In this document: piece after piece, positions 1 to 7,759 of the stretch
How positions within the stretch are numbered: the stretch's first letter is position 1
Layout of the letters: every line of letters begins with the position of its first letter
Position numbers and translations under genes: made by a program
Assembly: GCA_012519365.1 (NCBI GenBank)
Contig: JAAYQH010000086.1
Coordinates: 1 to 14,181, forward strand
Length of the DNA stretch: 14,181 nt
From: Planctomycetota bacterium
GTDB taxonomy: Bacteria; Planctomycetota; Phycisphaerae; Sedimentisphaerales; Anaerohalosphaeraceae
Direction: 5' to 3'
The notes under the pieces: model-generated
The model's input: only the letters and a program-made list of their open reading frames with translations
Told to the model about the DNA's origin: nothing
Databases searched by the model: none

Positions 1-1318
1 GCCGATTGACCCACTCACACAACTGATAAACGAGCGTTTTGGGCACATCCTTGAGCACCGCAAACCCCCCGGCCGTATCGCCGTAGAGCGTGCAATACCC
101 GACCGCCGTTTCGCTTTTGTTGCCGGTGGTCAGCACCATCCAGCCGAATTGATTGGACAGACTCATCAGCAGCGTGCCGCGAATCCGAGCCTGCAGATTT
201 TCATAGGCAACCCCCTGCTCGTCCCAGCCGGCAAGGGCCGCCAGCGTCCGACTATACACATCCAGAATCCCGCCGATAGGCAGCGTATAAAAGGCGATGC
301 CCAGATTCGCTGCAAGACGGCCGGCATCGCTGCAGGTCTCGGCAGTGTTAAAACGGGAGGGCATCGTCACACCGATGACATTGTCCGCACCCAGCGCCGC
401 TGCGGCAATCGCCGCGGTCAGGGCCGAGTCCACACCGCCGCTAAGCCCCATCACGACCTTGCAAAAGCCGTTTTTGCGGACATAATCACGCGTCCCCAGC
501 ACCAGCGCCCGATAGACTTCGTCGATCGGGTCCAATTCTTTTTCGCCGGCCTCGGACAGCGGGCTGAGCTGCACAGGCCCGTCGCCGGGCTTTCGGACAT
601 CGACGATCAGCAGGTCTTCTTCAAACGCCGCCGCTTCAGCGACTATCCGTCCGGCTGCATCGATGACCATACTGCGACCGGAAAAAACCAGCTCATCCTG
701 TCCGCCGATCTGATTACAGTAGGCCGCCGGACAGCCGAAATGGGCGGCACAGCGCCGAAGCATCTCTTTTCGGTGGTGAATTTTGCCGGCATAAAACGGC
801 GAAGCGGAGATATTCAGAAGGAGATCAAACCACTGCGACGAGCCCTTCAGAAAACCATCGGCCCATTGGACATCCCAGATATCTTCACAAATGGTTAACG
901 CGGCCCGAACCCCCGTTACGTCGATCACCACCGGCCTGTGGCCGGGCTTAAAATAGCGTTTCTCATCGAAGACGCCGTAGTTCGGCAAGAGCCCCTTATG
1001 ATAAATTGAGAACACCTGCCCCTGCCTGCACACGGCCGCGGCGTTATAGCAATCGCCGGCAGCGCCGTCGGCAGTGCCGACCACGACGGTCATTGCCCCC
1101 ACCTGAGCGGCCAGGGTCTGAAGCGTTTCACGGCAATCGATCAGAAATTGTCGGCGCAGCAGTAAATCCTCCGGCGGATAGCCGCACAACGCCAACTCCG
1201 GGAAGACCAACAGGTCAACGTGCCTCTTGCCGGCCGCGGCAATGGCAGCTTCCATCTTCCGCCGGTTACCCGCCAGATCGCCGACCGTGACATTCAATTG
1301 GGCCAAGGCCAATCGCAC
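1..1318 (-). CDS. nadE: Glutamine-dependent NAD+ synthetase, 3' end cut off by window edge
   Basis: Makes NAD+ from deamido-NAD+ and ATP, taking ammonia from glutamine; the last step of cytoplasmic NAD synthesis. 439 residues are visible. The N-terminal nitrilase-type glutaminase domain (about 1-260) has the expected triad: Glu41 in FPELALCGYPPEDLL, Lys108 in YHKGLLPNYGVFDEKRYF and Cys144 in LTICEDIW. The synthetase domain follows, with the ATP pyrophosphatase loop SGGVDSAL at 293-300 and, near the cut end, TTGNKSE and KDVPKTLVY. Family members are usually 540-680 residues, so roughly 100 or more residues lie outside the window. I chose the GTG start because it gives the family-typical N-terminus MRLALAQLNVTVGD; an in-frame TTG lies two codons upstream, directly after a stop codon. 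No strong ribosome binding site is visible. It lies 90 nt downstream of glnN on the same strand, so co-transcription is possible. Confidence 0.95.
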   Translation of the reverse strand, partial: MRLALAQLNVTVGDLAGNRRKMEAAIAAAGKRHVDLLVFPELALCGYPPEDLLLRRQFLIDCRETLQTLAAQVGAMTVVVGTADGAAGDCYNAAAVCRQGQVFSIYHKGLLPNYGVFDEKRYFKPGHRPVVIDVTGVRAALTICEDIWDVQWADGFLKGSSQWFDLLLNISASPFYAGKIHHRKEMLRRCAAHFGCPAAYCNQIGGQDELVFSGRSMVIDAAGRIVAEAAAFEEDLLIVDVRKPGDGPVQLSPLSEAGEKELDPIDEVYRALVLGTRDYVRKNGFCKVVMGLSGGVDSALTAAIAAAALGADNVIGVTMPSRFNTAETCSDAGRLAANLGIAFYTLPIGGILDVYSRTLAALAGWDEQGVAYENLQARIRGTLLMSLSNQFGWMVLTTGNKSETAVGYCTLYGDTAGGFAVLKDVPKTLVYQLCEWVNR

Positions 1319-1408
1319 AATCAATCAGTAATTCAAAAATCCGTCTTAAGGTTTTAAGTTCGTTCAGCCCATACAGACTGCCGCCGCTTCATAGCGTTAA
1401 CGGCCACC

Positions 1409-3502
1409 CTATCTTGTAAACAACATCTGAGCGTAACTGGGCAACGGCCAAAGATCGGCATCGACGAGGGTTTCCAGCGTATCGGCAATTTTTCGCACGG
1501 CCCCCATGGCCGGAAAGACCTCATCTCGAAAACTTTCGGCTTTAGACAACGTCGTGTCACTTGCTCGAGCCTTGCCCACGGCCTTTTCAAGCGCATCGAT
1601 GGCACCACTGAGTTCTTCAATCAAGCGGCTGACTTTGTGAAGTTCGCGTTTCTGCACCGGCGCATCGGCCTCGGCTGCAGTCAGTTCTTTGATCGACCTG
1701 GCCAATCGCGTTGCATACCGCATGCAACGCGGCAGAATCTGCCGCTTGGCAATTTCAAGGGTTACACCGGCTTCAATGTTCAGAGTTTTGCTGTAATTTT
1801 CGTACAATATCTCAGTTCGCGCTTGCAGTTCATGGCGGCCGAGGACACCCTGCCGTTCGAACAACGCCACGTGCTCCTTGTCGAGCATGGGGGCCAGCGA
1901 TTCCACCGTCGAACGCAGATTGGGCAGCCCGCGTCTTTGGGCTTCCAAAACCCACTCAGGGCCGTAATTATCCCCGTTGAAAATGATTCGGGCATGATCT
2001 GTCGCAAATTGCTTGAGCAGTTTCTGCACGTCGGCGCGGACGTCCTGGCTCTTTTCCAAAACATCGGCGATTTCCATCAAGACATCGGCTACAATCGTGT
2101 TCAGCGTAAAGCACGGCCCGGCTGTCGATTGGCTTGACCCGACCATGCGGAACTCGAACTTGTTGCCGGTAAAGGCGAACGGACTGGTGCGGTTGCGGTC
2201 GGTACAATCCTTCGGCAGCGGCGGCAACAGGGAGGTCCCCAGCTTCAAACTGCCGCCTTGTTTGCTGGTTTTCGCTCCGCCTGCGGCCAGCTGCTCAACG
2301 ATATCGGTCAGTTGGTCGCCCAGAAAGATCGACACAATCGCCGGTGGCGCTTCATTGGCCCCCAAGCGATGCTCGTTGCCCGGATTGGCCACAGAGGCTC
2401 GCAGCAACGGCCCATACTTATCCACCGCCCGAATCACCGCGCACAAAAACACAAGAAATACCATATTTTCGTGCGGCGTTGTGCCTGGATCGAGCAAATT
2501 GGTACCGGTATCGGTGACCAGACTCCAGTTGTTGTGCTTGCCTGAACCGTTCACACCGGCAAACGGCTTCTCGTGCATCAAACACACAAACCCATGCCGG
2601 CGAGCAACCTTCTGCAAGGTCTCCATGGTAATCTGATTGTGGTCGGTCGCTACATTGGCCGTGGTAAAAATCGGCGCGATTTCATACTGAGCCGGAGCCA
2701 CTTCATGGTGCTGCGTTTTGGCCGAGACACCCAGCTTCCATAACTCCAGGTTGACTTCATCCATAAATGCTGAAACACGCTCATGCATCGAACCAAAATA
2801 GTGATCTTCCATCTCCTGGCCGCGAGGAGGCGGCGCCCCGTACACCGTTCGGCCACAAAGCATCAAATCCAAACGTTGCTCAAAAAACTTGCGATCCACC
2901 AGAAAATATTCCTGTTCCGGCCCAAGGGTAGGGGTAACCGACAGCGGTTCCACTTCGCCCAACGCCCGCAAGACCCGCATGGCCTGCTTGTTCAGGGCAT
3001 CCATCGACCGCAACAACGGCGTCTTTTTATCCAGCGCCTGGCCGTTATAAGTACAGAACGCCGAGGGAATATAAAGCGTTTTGCCCTTAATAAAGACCGG
3101 GGAAGTGTAGTCCCAGACCGTATATCCGCGCGCTTCAAACATTACCCGCAGCCCGCCCGATGGAAACGACGAGGCATCCGGCTCCCCTTTGATCAATTCT
3201 TTGCCGCTAAATTCGAGAATGGTTCGACCGTCCGGCAGCGGCGAGATAAACGAATCGTGTTTTTCAGCCGTTAATCCCGTCATCGGCTGGAACCAGTGGC
3301 AATAATGCGTCGCCCCATGCTCCAACGCCCAATCTTTCATTGCGTTGGCCAGAATATCGGCAACAGCCTGGGTCATTTCCTTCTGGCCGGTGCGAACTTT
3401 GACAAAGTCGCTATATATCATTTTGGGCAACCGTTGGCGCATCACAGCATCGTTAAACACCTTGGCCCCGAAAATCTCATTCAACTTGACTTGATTGCTC
3501 AT
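1409..3502 (-). CDS. glnN: Glutamine synthetase type III
   Basis: Condenses ammonium and glutamate to glutamine with ATP. The 697-residue length is typical of the GSIII (GlnN) class and far longer than GSI (about 450-470) or GSII. Visible family motifs are GPEQEYFLVD (194-203), HHEVAPAQYEIAP (265-277), GVNGSGKHNNWS (316-327) and NPGNEHRLGANEAPPAI (373-389); these carry the metal-binding Glu/His residues and the glutamate and ATP sites. The start is supported by AGGA eight bases upstream of the ATG. It lies downstream of gdhA on the same strand, but a strong hairpin and a separate promoter in the 350-bp gap suggest independent transcription. Pairing GDH with GSIII gives both routes of ammonium capture at one locus. 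The family assignment is secure. Confidence 0.97.
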   Translation of the reverse strand: MSNQVKLNEIFGAKVFNDAVMRQRLPKMIYSDFVKVRTGQKEMTQAVADILANAMKDWALEHGATHYCHWFQPMTGLTAEKHDSFISPLPDGRTILEFSGKELIKGEPDASSFPSGGLRVMFEARGYTVWDYTSPVFIKGKTLYIPSAFCTYNGQALDKKTPLLRSMDALNKQAMRVLRALGEVEPLSVTPTLGPEQEYFLVDRKFFEQRLDLMLCGRTVYGAPPPRGQEMEDHYFGSMHERVSAFMDEVNLELWKLGVSAKTQHHEVAPAQYEIAPIFTTANVATDHNQITMETLQKVARRHGFVCLMHEKPFAGVNGSGKHNNWSLVTDTGTNLLDPGTTPHENMVFLVFLCAVIRAVDKYGPLLRASVANPGNEHRLGANEAPPAIVSIFLGDQLTDIVEQLAAGGAKTSKQGGSLKLGTSLLPPLPKDCTDRNRTSPFAFTGNKFEFRMVGSSQSTAGPCFTLNTIVADVLMEIADVLEKSQDVRADVQKLLKQFATDHARIIFNGDNYGPEWVLEAQRRGLPNLRSTVESLAPMLDKEHVALFERQGVLGRHELQARTEILYENYSKTLNIEAGVTLEIAKRQILPRCMRYATRLARSIKELTAAEADAPVQKRELHKVSRLIEELSGAIDALEKAVGKARASDTTLSKAESFRDEVFPAMGAVRKIADTLETLVDADLWPLPSYAQMLFTR

Positions 3503-3580
3503 CTTAAAAATCCTGCGTTCGAATCTGATCCAATTGCCTTAGCAAAACGCCCTCTGCGGCGTTTTTCTACTATCCGACAA

Positions 3581-3609
3581 ATTGTATTTCTCTTTGACAC
3601 TCCAGACAA
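3581..3609 (-). promoter_or_regulatory. Predicted sigma70-type promoter of glnN
   Basis: Read on the minus strand: -35 TTGTCT (3604-3609), 17-nt spacer, -10 TACAAT (3581-3586). Transcription would start near 3574, leaving a leader of about 72 nt before the glnN ATG. The direct repeat TGTCAAAGA occurs twice on this strand (3591-3599 in the spacer and 3615-3623 just upstream of the -35), which could be a regulator site. Prediction only. Confidence 0.5.
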
Positions 3610-3617
3610 GTTCTTCT

Positions 3618-3645
3618 TTGACAACATCGAGGGAGCACCTATACT
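3618..3645 (+). promoter_or_regulatory. Predicted strong plus-strand promoter, divergent from the glnN promoter
   Basis: A perfect -35 TTGACA (3618-3623), 16-nt spacer and -10 TATACT (3640-3645). It points away from glnN toward the gdhA 3' end, with only 8 bp between the two opposed -35 boxes. No credible protein gene follows on the plus strand before the hairpin at 3791-3828, so its product would be a short RNA. Confidence 0.45.
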
Positions 3646-3651
3646 GGAGAA

Positions 3652-3829
3652 TACCGTACTATTATTCGACAACATTGTTATTTTTACAATTTCATCGTCC
3701 GTTTCGCAACGGATAAAAACAATAATCGCCATTTTCTTCAAAACTTCACAAAAACGGACCCAAAAGATTCCCAAAACCGCCCCAAACAGCAAAAGCCCCT
3801 TTTCGAAAAAACTCGAAAAGGGGCTTTTT
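3652..3829 (+). ncRNA. Candidate small non-coding RNA between gdhA and glnN
   Basis: This is an inference from flanking signals: a near-consensus plus-strand promoter ends at 3645 and a 16-bp hairpin followed by five T residues ends at 3829, defining a transcript of about 178 nt. Inside are two further small hairpins: TCCGTT-TCGC-AACGGA (3698-3713) and ATTGT/ACAAT arms (3674-3678 and 3686-3690). No start codon with a ribosome binding site and plausible coding follows the promoter. It would be antisense to any gdhA read-through RNA. It matches no RNA family that I recognise. The alternative is that the promoter match is chance and this is plain spacer. The 350-bp gap holds no protein gene. Confidence 0.3.
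3791..3828. terminator. Bidirectional intrinsic terminator downstream of gdhA
   Basis: Perfect 16-bp inverted repeat (arms 3791-3806 and 3813-3828) with a six-base loop and a GC core GCCCC/GGGGC. It is followed by five T residues on the plus strand and preceded by A residues that give four Ts on the minus strand. It begins 24 nt after the gdhA stop codon, so it should end gdhA transcripts; in the other direction it could end the candidate small RNA. Confidence 0.85.
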
Positions 3830-3852
3830 AGGGCTTCATCAATCACAAAGGA

Positions 3853-5205
3853 TTAGACCACGCCTTGGTCGATCATCGACTCGGCCACCTTAACAAAACC
3901 GGCGATATTGGCACCGGCGACATAGTTGCCGGGCATACCGTACTGTTCGGCCGCCTGTTTGGCCTGGGTGTGAATTGACTCCATGATCAGGCGGAGTCGA
4001 GCATCCACCTCGTCTCGCGTCCAGTTGGTATGCATGGCGTTCTGAGCCATTTCCAAGCCAGACACCGCCACGCCGCCGGCGTTGGCCGCCTTGCCGGGGC
4101 CGTACAAGATTTTGGCGTTGAGGAAAACCTCCACACCCGCCGCTTCGGTCGGCATGTTGGCGCCTTCGCAAACCAATTTGCAGCCGTTTTTCACCAAGGT
4201 CTTGGCATCCTCTTCGGAAATCTCATTTTGCGTGGCCGACAGAAATGCGCAATCACACTTAATTCCCCACGGCCGTTTGCCCTCGTAGTATTCCACGCCT
4301 TTGAACTTCTCGGCATATTCTTTGATCCGGCCGCGACGGACATTTTTCAACTCCATCACAAAAGCCAGTTTTTCGTCGTCGATGCCGGCCGGATCATAAA
4401 CCGTCCCGCCCGAATCGGACAAGCTGACACATTTGCCGCCGAGTTGATTGATCTTTTCCACTGTATATTGGGCTACATTGCCGGAACCGGAGACGGTACA
4501 GGCTTTGCCTTCGATGGTGTCGTTTTTAGTCGCCAGCATATTCTGGGCGAAATACACGCACCCATAACCGGTCGCTTCCGGACGAATCAACGAACCGCCC
4601 CAGCGGATATTCTTGCCCGTCAGAACGCCGGTAAATTCATTGCGAAGCCGCTTGTATTGGCCGAACATATAACCGATTTCGCGACCGCCGACGCCAATAT
4701 CGCCGGCCGGGACGTCAGTGTTTGCGCCGATATGCCGGCTCAACTCCGTCATAAACGACTGGCAGAACCGCATCACTTCGTTGTCGGATTTGCCCTTCGG
4801 CTCAAAATCCGAACCGCCCTTGCCGCCGCCCATCGGCAGTGTGGTTAGCGAATTCTTAAAGACCTGCTCAAAGGCAAGAAATTTCAAAATACTCAGATTG
4901 ACACTCGGATGAAATCGCAAGCCGCCCTTATAAGGGCCGATGGCGCTGTTCATTTCAATCCGAAACCCCCGATTGATCTGGATTTGGCCTTTGTCATCAA
5001 TCCACGGCACACGGAACAGAATAACTCGCTCCGGCTCAATAATACGCTCAAGAACTTTGTGCTGCTGGTATTTGGGCGTTTGCTCCAATACCGGCAGCAG
5101 CGACTCGAGCACCTCGGAGACCGCCTGCAAAAACTCCGGTTCGCCGGGATTTCTGCTTTTAACGATGTCAACTATCGATTGGACATAGCTTGTCGCATTT
5201 GACAT
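3853..5205 (-). CDS. gdhA: Glutamate dehydrogenase, hexameric GdhA type (likely NADP-dependent)
   Basis: Reversibly aminates 2-oxoglutarate to glutamate; in this 450-residue hexameric family the usual role is NADPH-driven ammonium assimilation. Diagnostic motifs: PMGGGKGGSDFEPKGKS (124-140) with catalytic Lys129, NTDVPAGDIGVGGREIGY (162-179) with catalytic Asp169, and the nucleotide-binding loop SGSGNVAQY (239-247) of the Rossmann domain. The start is firm: GGAGG lies seven bases before the ATG. It is divergent from a LysR-type regulator with 224 bp between the start codons. Its leader contains a 9-bp inverted repeat (5249-5288), and a strong terminator follows the gene. NADP preference is inferred from the family, not read directly from residues. 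Confidence 0.97.
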   Translation of the reverse strand: MSNATSYVQSIVDIVKSRNPGEPEFLQAVSEVLESLLPVLEQTPKYQQHKVLERIIEPERVILFRVPWIDDKGQIQINRGFRIEMNSAIGPYKGGLRFHPSVNLSILKFLAFEQVFKNSLTTLPMGGGKGGSDFEPKGKSDNEVMRFCQSFMTELSRHIGANTDVPAGDIGVGGREIGYMFGQYKRLRNEFTGVLTGKNIRWGGSLIRPEATGYGCVYFAQNMLATKNDTIEGKACTVSGSGNVAQYTVEKINQLGGKCVSLSDSGGTVYDPAGIDDEKLAFVMELKNVRRGRIKEYAEKFKGVEYYEGKRPWGIKCDCAFLSATQNEISEEDAKTLVKNGCKLVCEGANMPTEAAGVEVFLNAKILYGPGKAANAGGVAVSGLEMAQNAMHTNWTRDEVDARLRLIMESIHTQAKQAAEQYGMPGNYVAGANIAGFVKVAESMIDQGVV

Positions 5206-5248
5206 AAATAGACCTCCAGTTATTTTCTTTAAAAAAATGAAGCACTTC

Positions 5249-5288
5249 GAAAATCCGGCCTCAAGACATTATTGATTTGCGGATTTTC
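5249..5288 (-). promoter_or_regulatory. Inverted repeat in the gdhA leader
   Basis: Nine-base arms GAAAATCCG (5249-5257) and CGGATTTTC (5280-5288) are perfectly complementary, separated by 22 nt. The element lies 44-83 bp upstream of the gdhA start codon, between it and the divergent regulator gene. It could be an RNA hairpin in the gdhA leader or a DNA operator. No T-tract follows, so it is not an ordinary terminator. I found no convincing gdhA promoter to decide between the two. Confidence 0.45.
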
Positions 5289-5338
5289 CCGTCTTTTTTC
5301 ATAACAACGATCTGTTTCTGACAGCAGTATTTTTTTTG

Positions 5339-5367
5339 TTTACAATACAATTAACACAACTTATACT
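5339..5367 (+). promoter_or_regulatory. Predicted promoter of the LysR-type regulator operon
   Basis: -35 TTTACA (5339-5344), 17-nt spacer, -10 TATACT (5362-5367), each five of six to consensus. The expected start near 5374 leaves a leader of about 56 nt. The region is AT-rich. Confidence 0.55.
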
Positions 5368-5388
5368 TATCACAAAAATCGGCTTTTG

Positions 5389-5417
5389 CAAATTATCTTT
5401 AGAAATATCTCAAATTA
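5389..5417. repeat. CAAATTA direct repeat in the gdhA-regulator intergenic region
   Basis: CAAATTA occurs at 5389-5395 and 5411-5417, offset by 22 bp, about two helical turns, between the predicted transcription start and the ATG of the LysR-type gene. The spacing fits a protein binding on one DNA face, such as autoregulation, but the AT-rich background makes chance possible. Confidence 0.25.
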
Positions 5418-5429
5418 GAACAACTTATT

Positions 5430-6320
5430 ATGAATCTTGAAACCGCCAAACTGTTTTGTGATGTGGTCGAGTTGAAAAATTTTTCACGTGCCGCCGAGAT
5501 CCATGGCATCAGTCAATCGGCGGTTTCTCAGCAAATCGCCCAGCTGGAAATGGAATACCATGTGCAGTTGATTGACCGCAAAAAACGCCCCATTGAATTG
5601 ACCGCGGCCGGCGAAATTTTTCTCCAGGCTTGTCGCGATATTATCGAACGCTGCCAGCGGCTCAACAGCGAAATTACCCAACTCAGTCGCCAAACCTGTA
5701 AAATACACCTGTCAGCCATCTTCAGCATCGGCATGCACACGCTTCAGCCGTACGTCAAAAAATTTATGAGTATCTACCCTGATGTCAATTTATCCATTGA
5801 ATATCAAAATGCCAAGGAGATTTATGATCAACTTCTTCGCGGCAACATCGACATCGGAGTGGTCGCCCTGCCGCATCGCGACAAGAATATTGAGGTGTAT
5901 CCCTTTGAAAACGAAACATTATTGCTGACCTGCTCGCCGGAGCATCCGCTGGCCCGTGAAGATGAAATCGACATACATCAGCTTCAAGGTGAAAAATTTA
6001 TCGCTTTATCGGCCGATGTCCCCACACGCCAACATGTGGACAACATCTTGAAAAAATATAACATTCCCGTCCGTGTTTTGATGGAATTTGATAATGTTGA
6101 AACCATCAAGCGAGCAGTTGAAATCAACGCTGGCGTCAGCATTCTGCCCAAGCCCTGCCTGCGTACGGAACTGGCGGCCGGAACGCTAAAGGCCGCACCG
6201 TTTACCAATGAACACTTCTTTCGTCCCACCGGTATTATTATTCGCAAAGATAAACACTTGGTCAAAGCCGCACGCTATCTGATTGAACTGCTGCGTAAGG
6301 ACTTTGAGGCGGACCTATGA
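5430..6320 (+). CDS. LysR-family transcriptional regulator
   Basis: A DNA-binding regulator of 296 residues, the normal length for the family. The N-terminal winged helix-turn-helix covers about 1-60, with the recognition region FSRAAEIHGISQSAVSQQIA (18-37) and LTAAGEIFLQ. The remainder is a periplasmic-binding-protein-like effector domain beginning near KIHLSAIFSIG; DIGVVALP and AGVSILPKPC are typical. No clear ribosome binding site precedes the ATG. It is divergent from gdhA, the classic arrangement in which such a regulator controls its neighbour, as GltC does for gltAB in Bacillus. The effector may therefore be a nitrogen or carbon metabolite, which is an inference. Its stop overlaps the start of the HAD gene by four bases, so the two are translationally coupled. 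It resembles the CysL/CbbR-like branch, but I cannot name an orthologue. Confidence 0.93.
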   Translation: MNLETAKLFCDVVELKNFSRAAEIHGISQSAVSQQIAQLEMEYHVQLIDRKKRPIELTAAGEIFLQACRDIIERCQRLNSEITQLSRQTCKIHLSAIFSIGMHTLQPYVKKFMSIYPDVNLSIEYQNAKEIYDQLLRGNIDIGVVALPHRDKNIEVYPFENETLLLTCSPEHPLAREDEIDIHQLQGEKFIALSADVPTRQHVDNILKKYNIPVRVLMEFDNVETIKRAVEINAGVSILPKPCLRTELAAGTLKAAPFTNEHFFRPTGIIIRKDKHLVKAARYLIELLRKDFEADL

Positions 6321-6913
6321 AAATACAAGCGGTCATATTCGATCTGGACGGTACGCTGACTGAGCCGTATCTTGATTTTGACACTATCCGCCGCCAGATG
6401 GGAATTACGGACGAGCATATCGGTGTGCTGGAGACCATGGCGGCAATGCCGCCGGCACAGCGACGACAAGCCGAGGCCATTTTAATGGCTCATGAACAGG
6501 CTGCGGCCGAACATTCCACACTCAACGAAGGGGCAGCCGAACTCTTGCAAACCTTGCGCAAACGCCGAATCCCTGTCGGCATTTTAACGCGAAATACCCG
6601 TCAAAACGCGACGTATGTTGCCCACAAACACAACCTTTCCTTTGACGCGATGATTTGTCGAGAAGACGGCCCTGCCAAGCCGGATGGCTACGGTGTAAAG
6701 GAATTGTGTCGAAGATTCAACGCCGATCCCTCTGACACACTGGTCATCGGCGATTTCAAGCATGACCTCGAGGCGGCCCAAAATGTCGGTGCAGTCGCAA
6801 TTCTGTTGAAAAATCACGCCAAAGCGGATACCTTTGAATATTTGGCAGATTATGTCATTCGGCGGCTGGATGAGGTGCTGCCGCTTATGGATCAACTTGA
6901 ACAGACTCATTGA
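6317..6913 (+). CDS. HAD-superfamily hydrolase, phosphoglycolate-phosphatase-like
   Basis: A probable small-molecule phosphatase of 198 residues. All four HAD motifs are visible: motif I FDLDGTL with nucleophile Asp9 and acid Asp11, motif II Thr91 in ILTRNT, motif III Lys121 in AKPDG, and motif IV GDFKHD (145-150). A helical cap lies between motifs I and II (about 17-75), as in the Gph/PGMB group. The start ATG overlaps the stop of the LysR-type gene (ATGA), and the stop is 10 nt before the next gene, so it belongs to one operon. The substrate cannot be read from sequence; phosphoglycolate, sugar phosphates and nucleotides are all possible. Confidence 0.9.
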   Translation: MKIQAVIFDLDGTLTEPYLDFDTIRRQMGITDEHIGVLETMAAMPPAQRRQAEAILMAHEQAAAEHSTLNEGAAELLQTLRKRRIPVGILTRNTRQNATYVAHKHNLSFDAMICREDGPAKPDGYGVKELCRRFNADPSDTLVIGDFKHDLEAAQNVGAVAILLKNHAKADTFEYLADYVIRRLDEVLPLMDQLEQTH

Positions 6914-6923
6914 AAGGATGATG

Positions 6924-7757
6924 ATGCGACTGATATGGCTTTGTGGGATCGCCCTGCTGGGCGGGTTTATCGCCAGCACAACTGCTTATGCACAGAACTC
7001 AGGCGGCGGCGAGCCGAGTTGCGACCCGAACACCGCCCTTACACAGTCTCCCTGCTCGTCTTTGGAGCGTATTTTGAACTCCTTGCAGAGAAACGCAAGG
7101 GAACTTAAATCGTGCACAGCAGAAATTGCGTATTTATTTGTCGAAAATCCCGATTTTTTGGGTTCCAAAACACTCCGCAAAGGGCAGTTGCTCTATTTGA
7201 AAAGCGACGATCGCTCATGGGTACGAATCGATTTTAACACACTCAAACAAGATGACTTTGAAGAGCAGCAACGTCGAGAAGTCTATTTGTTTGATGGGGT
7301 ATGGCTAACGAAAGTTGATTTTGCCTTGGAACAGGTCGATATGTACCAGCAAGCCCCGGCAGATGAACCCGTCGATGCAATTGACTTTATCAGCCACCGT
7401 TTCCCGCTGATAGGGTTTTCCGGCGGAAAGCATTTTGAGTCCGAATTTGACGTTCAGCTTGCCGAAACACAAGAAAACACCGATCCGAACCTGACTCACT
7501 TGATTTTAAGTGTACGTCCGGACTCGCGATACAGTAAAGATTACAAAAAGATAGACTTCTGGATTGACAATAATCTATACTTGCCGCATCGAGTTTGTGC
7601 CCTTTCGACACAAGGGGATATTTACGACATTCGGTTCCTTAATATTCAGAGAAACAAAAAAGTGGAAAAACAGGCTTTTGCGATTGCAACACCGCCCCAT
7701 TTCAGTAAGAATATAGAGCCCTTGAAGCAGGAAACTCAAACGAAAGGACAGGACTGA
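6924..7757 (+). CDS. Secreted LolA-like (outer-membrane lipoprotein carrier-like) protein
   Basis: 277 residues beginning with a clear signal peptide: hydrophobic WLCGIALLGGFIA and a likely cleavage after Ala-Tyr-Ala at residue 23. There is no lipobox, so a periplasmic location is likely. The mature part resembles the LolA/LolB-type beta-sheet fold seen in many planctomycete proteins: a helix ending in LKSCTAEI, repeated strands (KGQLLYLKSD, EVYLFDGVWLTKVD, KKIDFWIDNNLYLPHRV) and a C-terminal F-I-PP-FSK-EPL pattern. Three ATGs lie in a row (6918, 6921, 6924); I chose the third because AAGGA sits six bases upstream. It follows the HAD gene by 10 nt and precedes the flavodoxin gene by 2 nt. Whether it carries lipoproteins or has another role is unknown. 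Confidence 0.75.
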   Translation: MRLIWLCGIALLGGFIASTTAYAQNSGGGEPSCDPNTALTQSPCSSLERILNSLQRNARELKSCTAEIAYLFVENPDFLGSKTLRKGQLLYLKSDDRSWVRIDFNTLKQDDFEEQQRREVYLFDGVWLTKVDFALEQVDMYQQAPADEPVDAIDFISHRFPLIGFSGGKHFESEFDVQLAETQENTDPNLTHLILSVRPDSRYSKDYKKIDFWIDNNLYLPHRVCALSTQGDIYDIRFLNIQRNKKVEKQAFAIATPPHFSKNIEPLKQETQTKGQD

Positions 7758-7759
7758 TT

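Noticed and set aside
149..898. A 249-codon plus-strand frame at the left end
   Set aside because: The minus strand here encodes NadE with catalytic motifs in register; the plus frame has no domain or start signal.
1319..1408. CTTAA/TTAAG inverted repeat between glnN and nadE as a terminator or operator
   Set aside because: Only five AT-rich base pairs, without a T-tract; expected by chance.
3499..3846. A 115-codon minus-strand reading frame between gdhA and glnN
   Set aside because: It begins inside the gdhA terminator hairpin, contains the glnN promoter, lacks a ribosome binding site and runs into the glnN start. It is spacer read as protein.
6834..6923. Upstream start for the LolA-like protein
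   Set aside because: It would overlap the HAD gene by 80 bases and bury the signal peptide behind 30 residues; the ATG at 6924 has a ribosome binding site and an N-terminal signal peptide.
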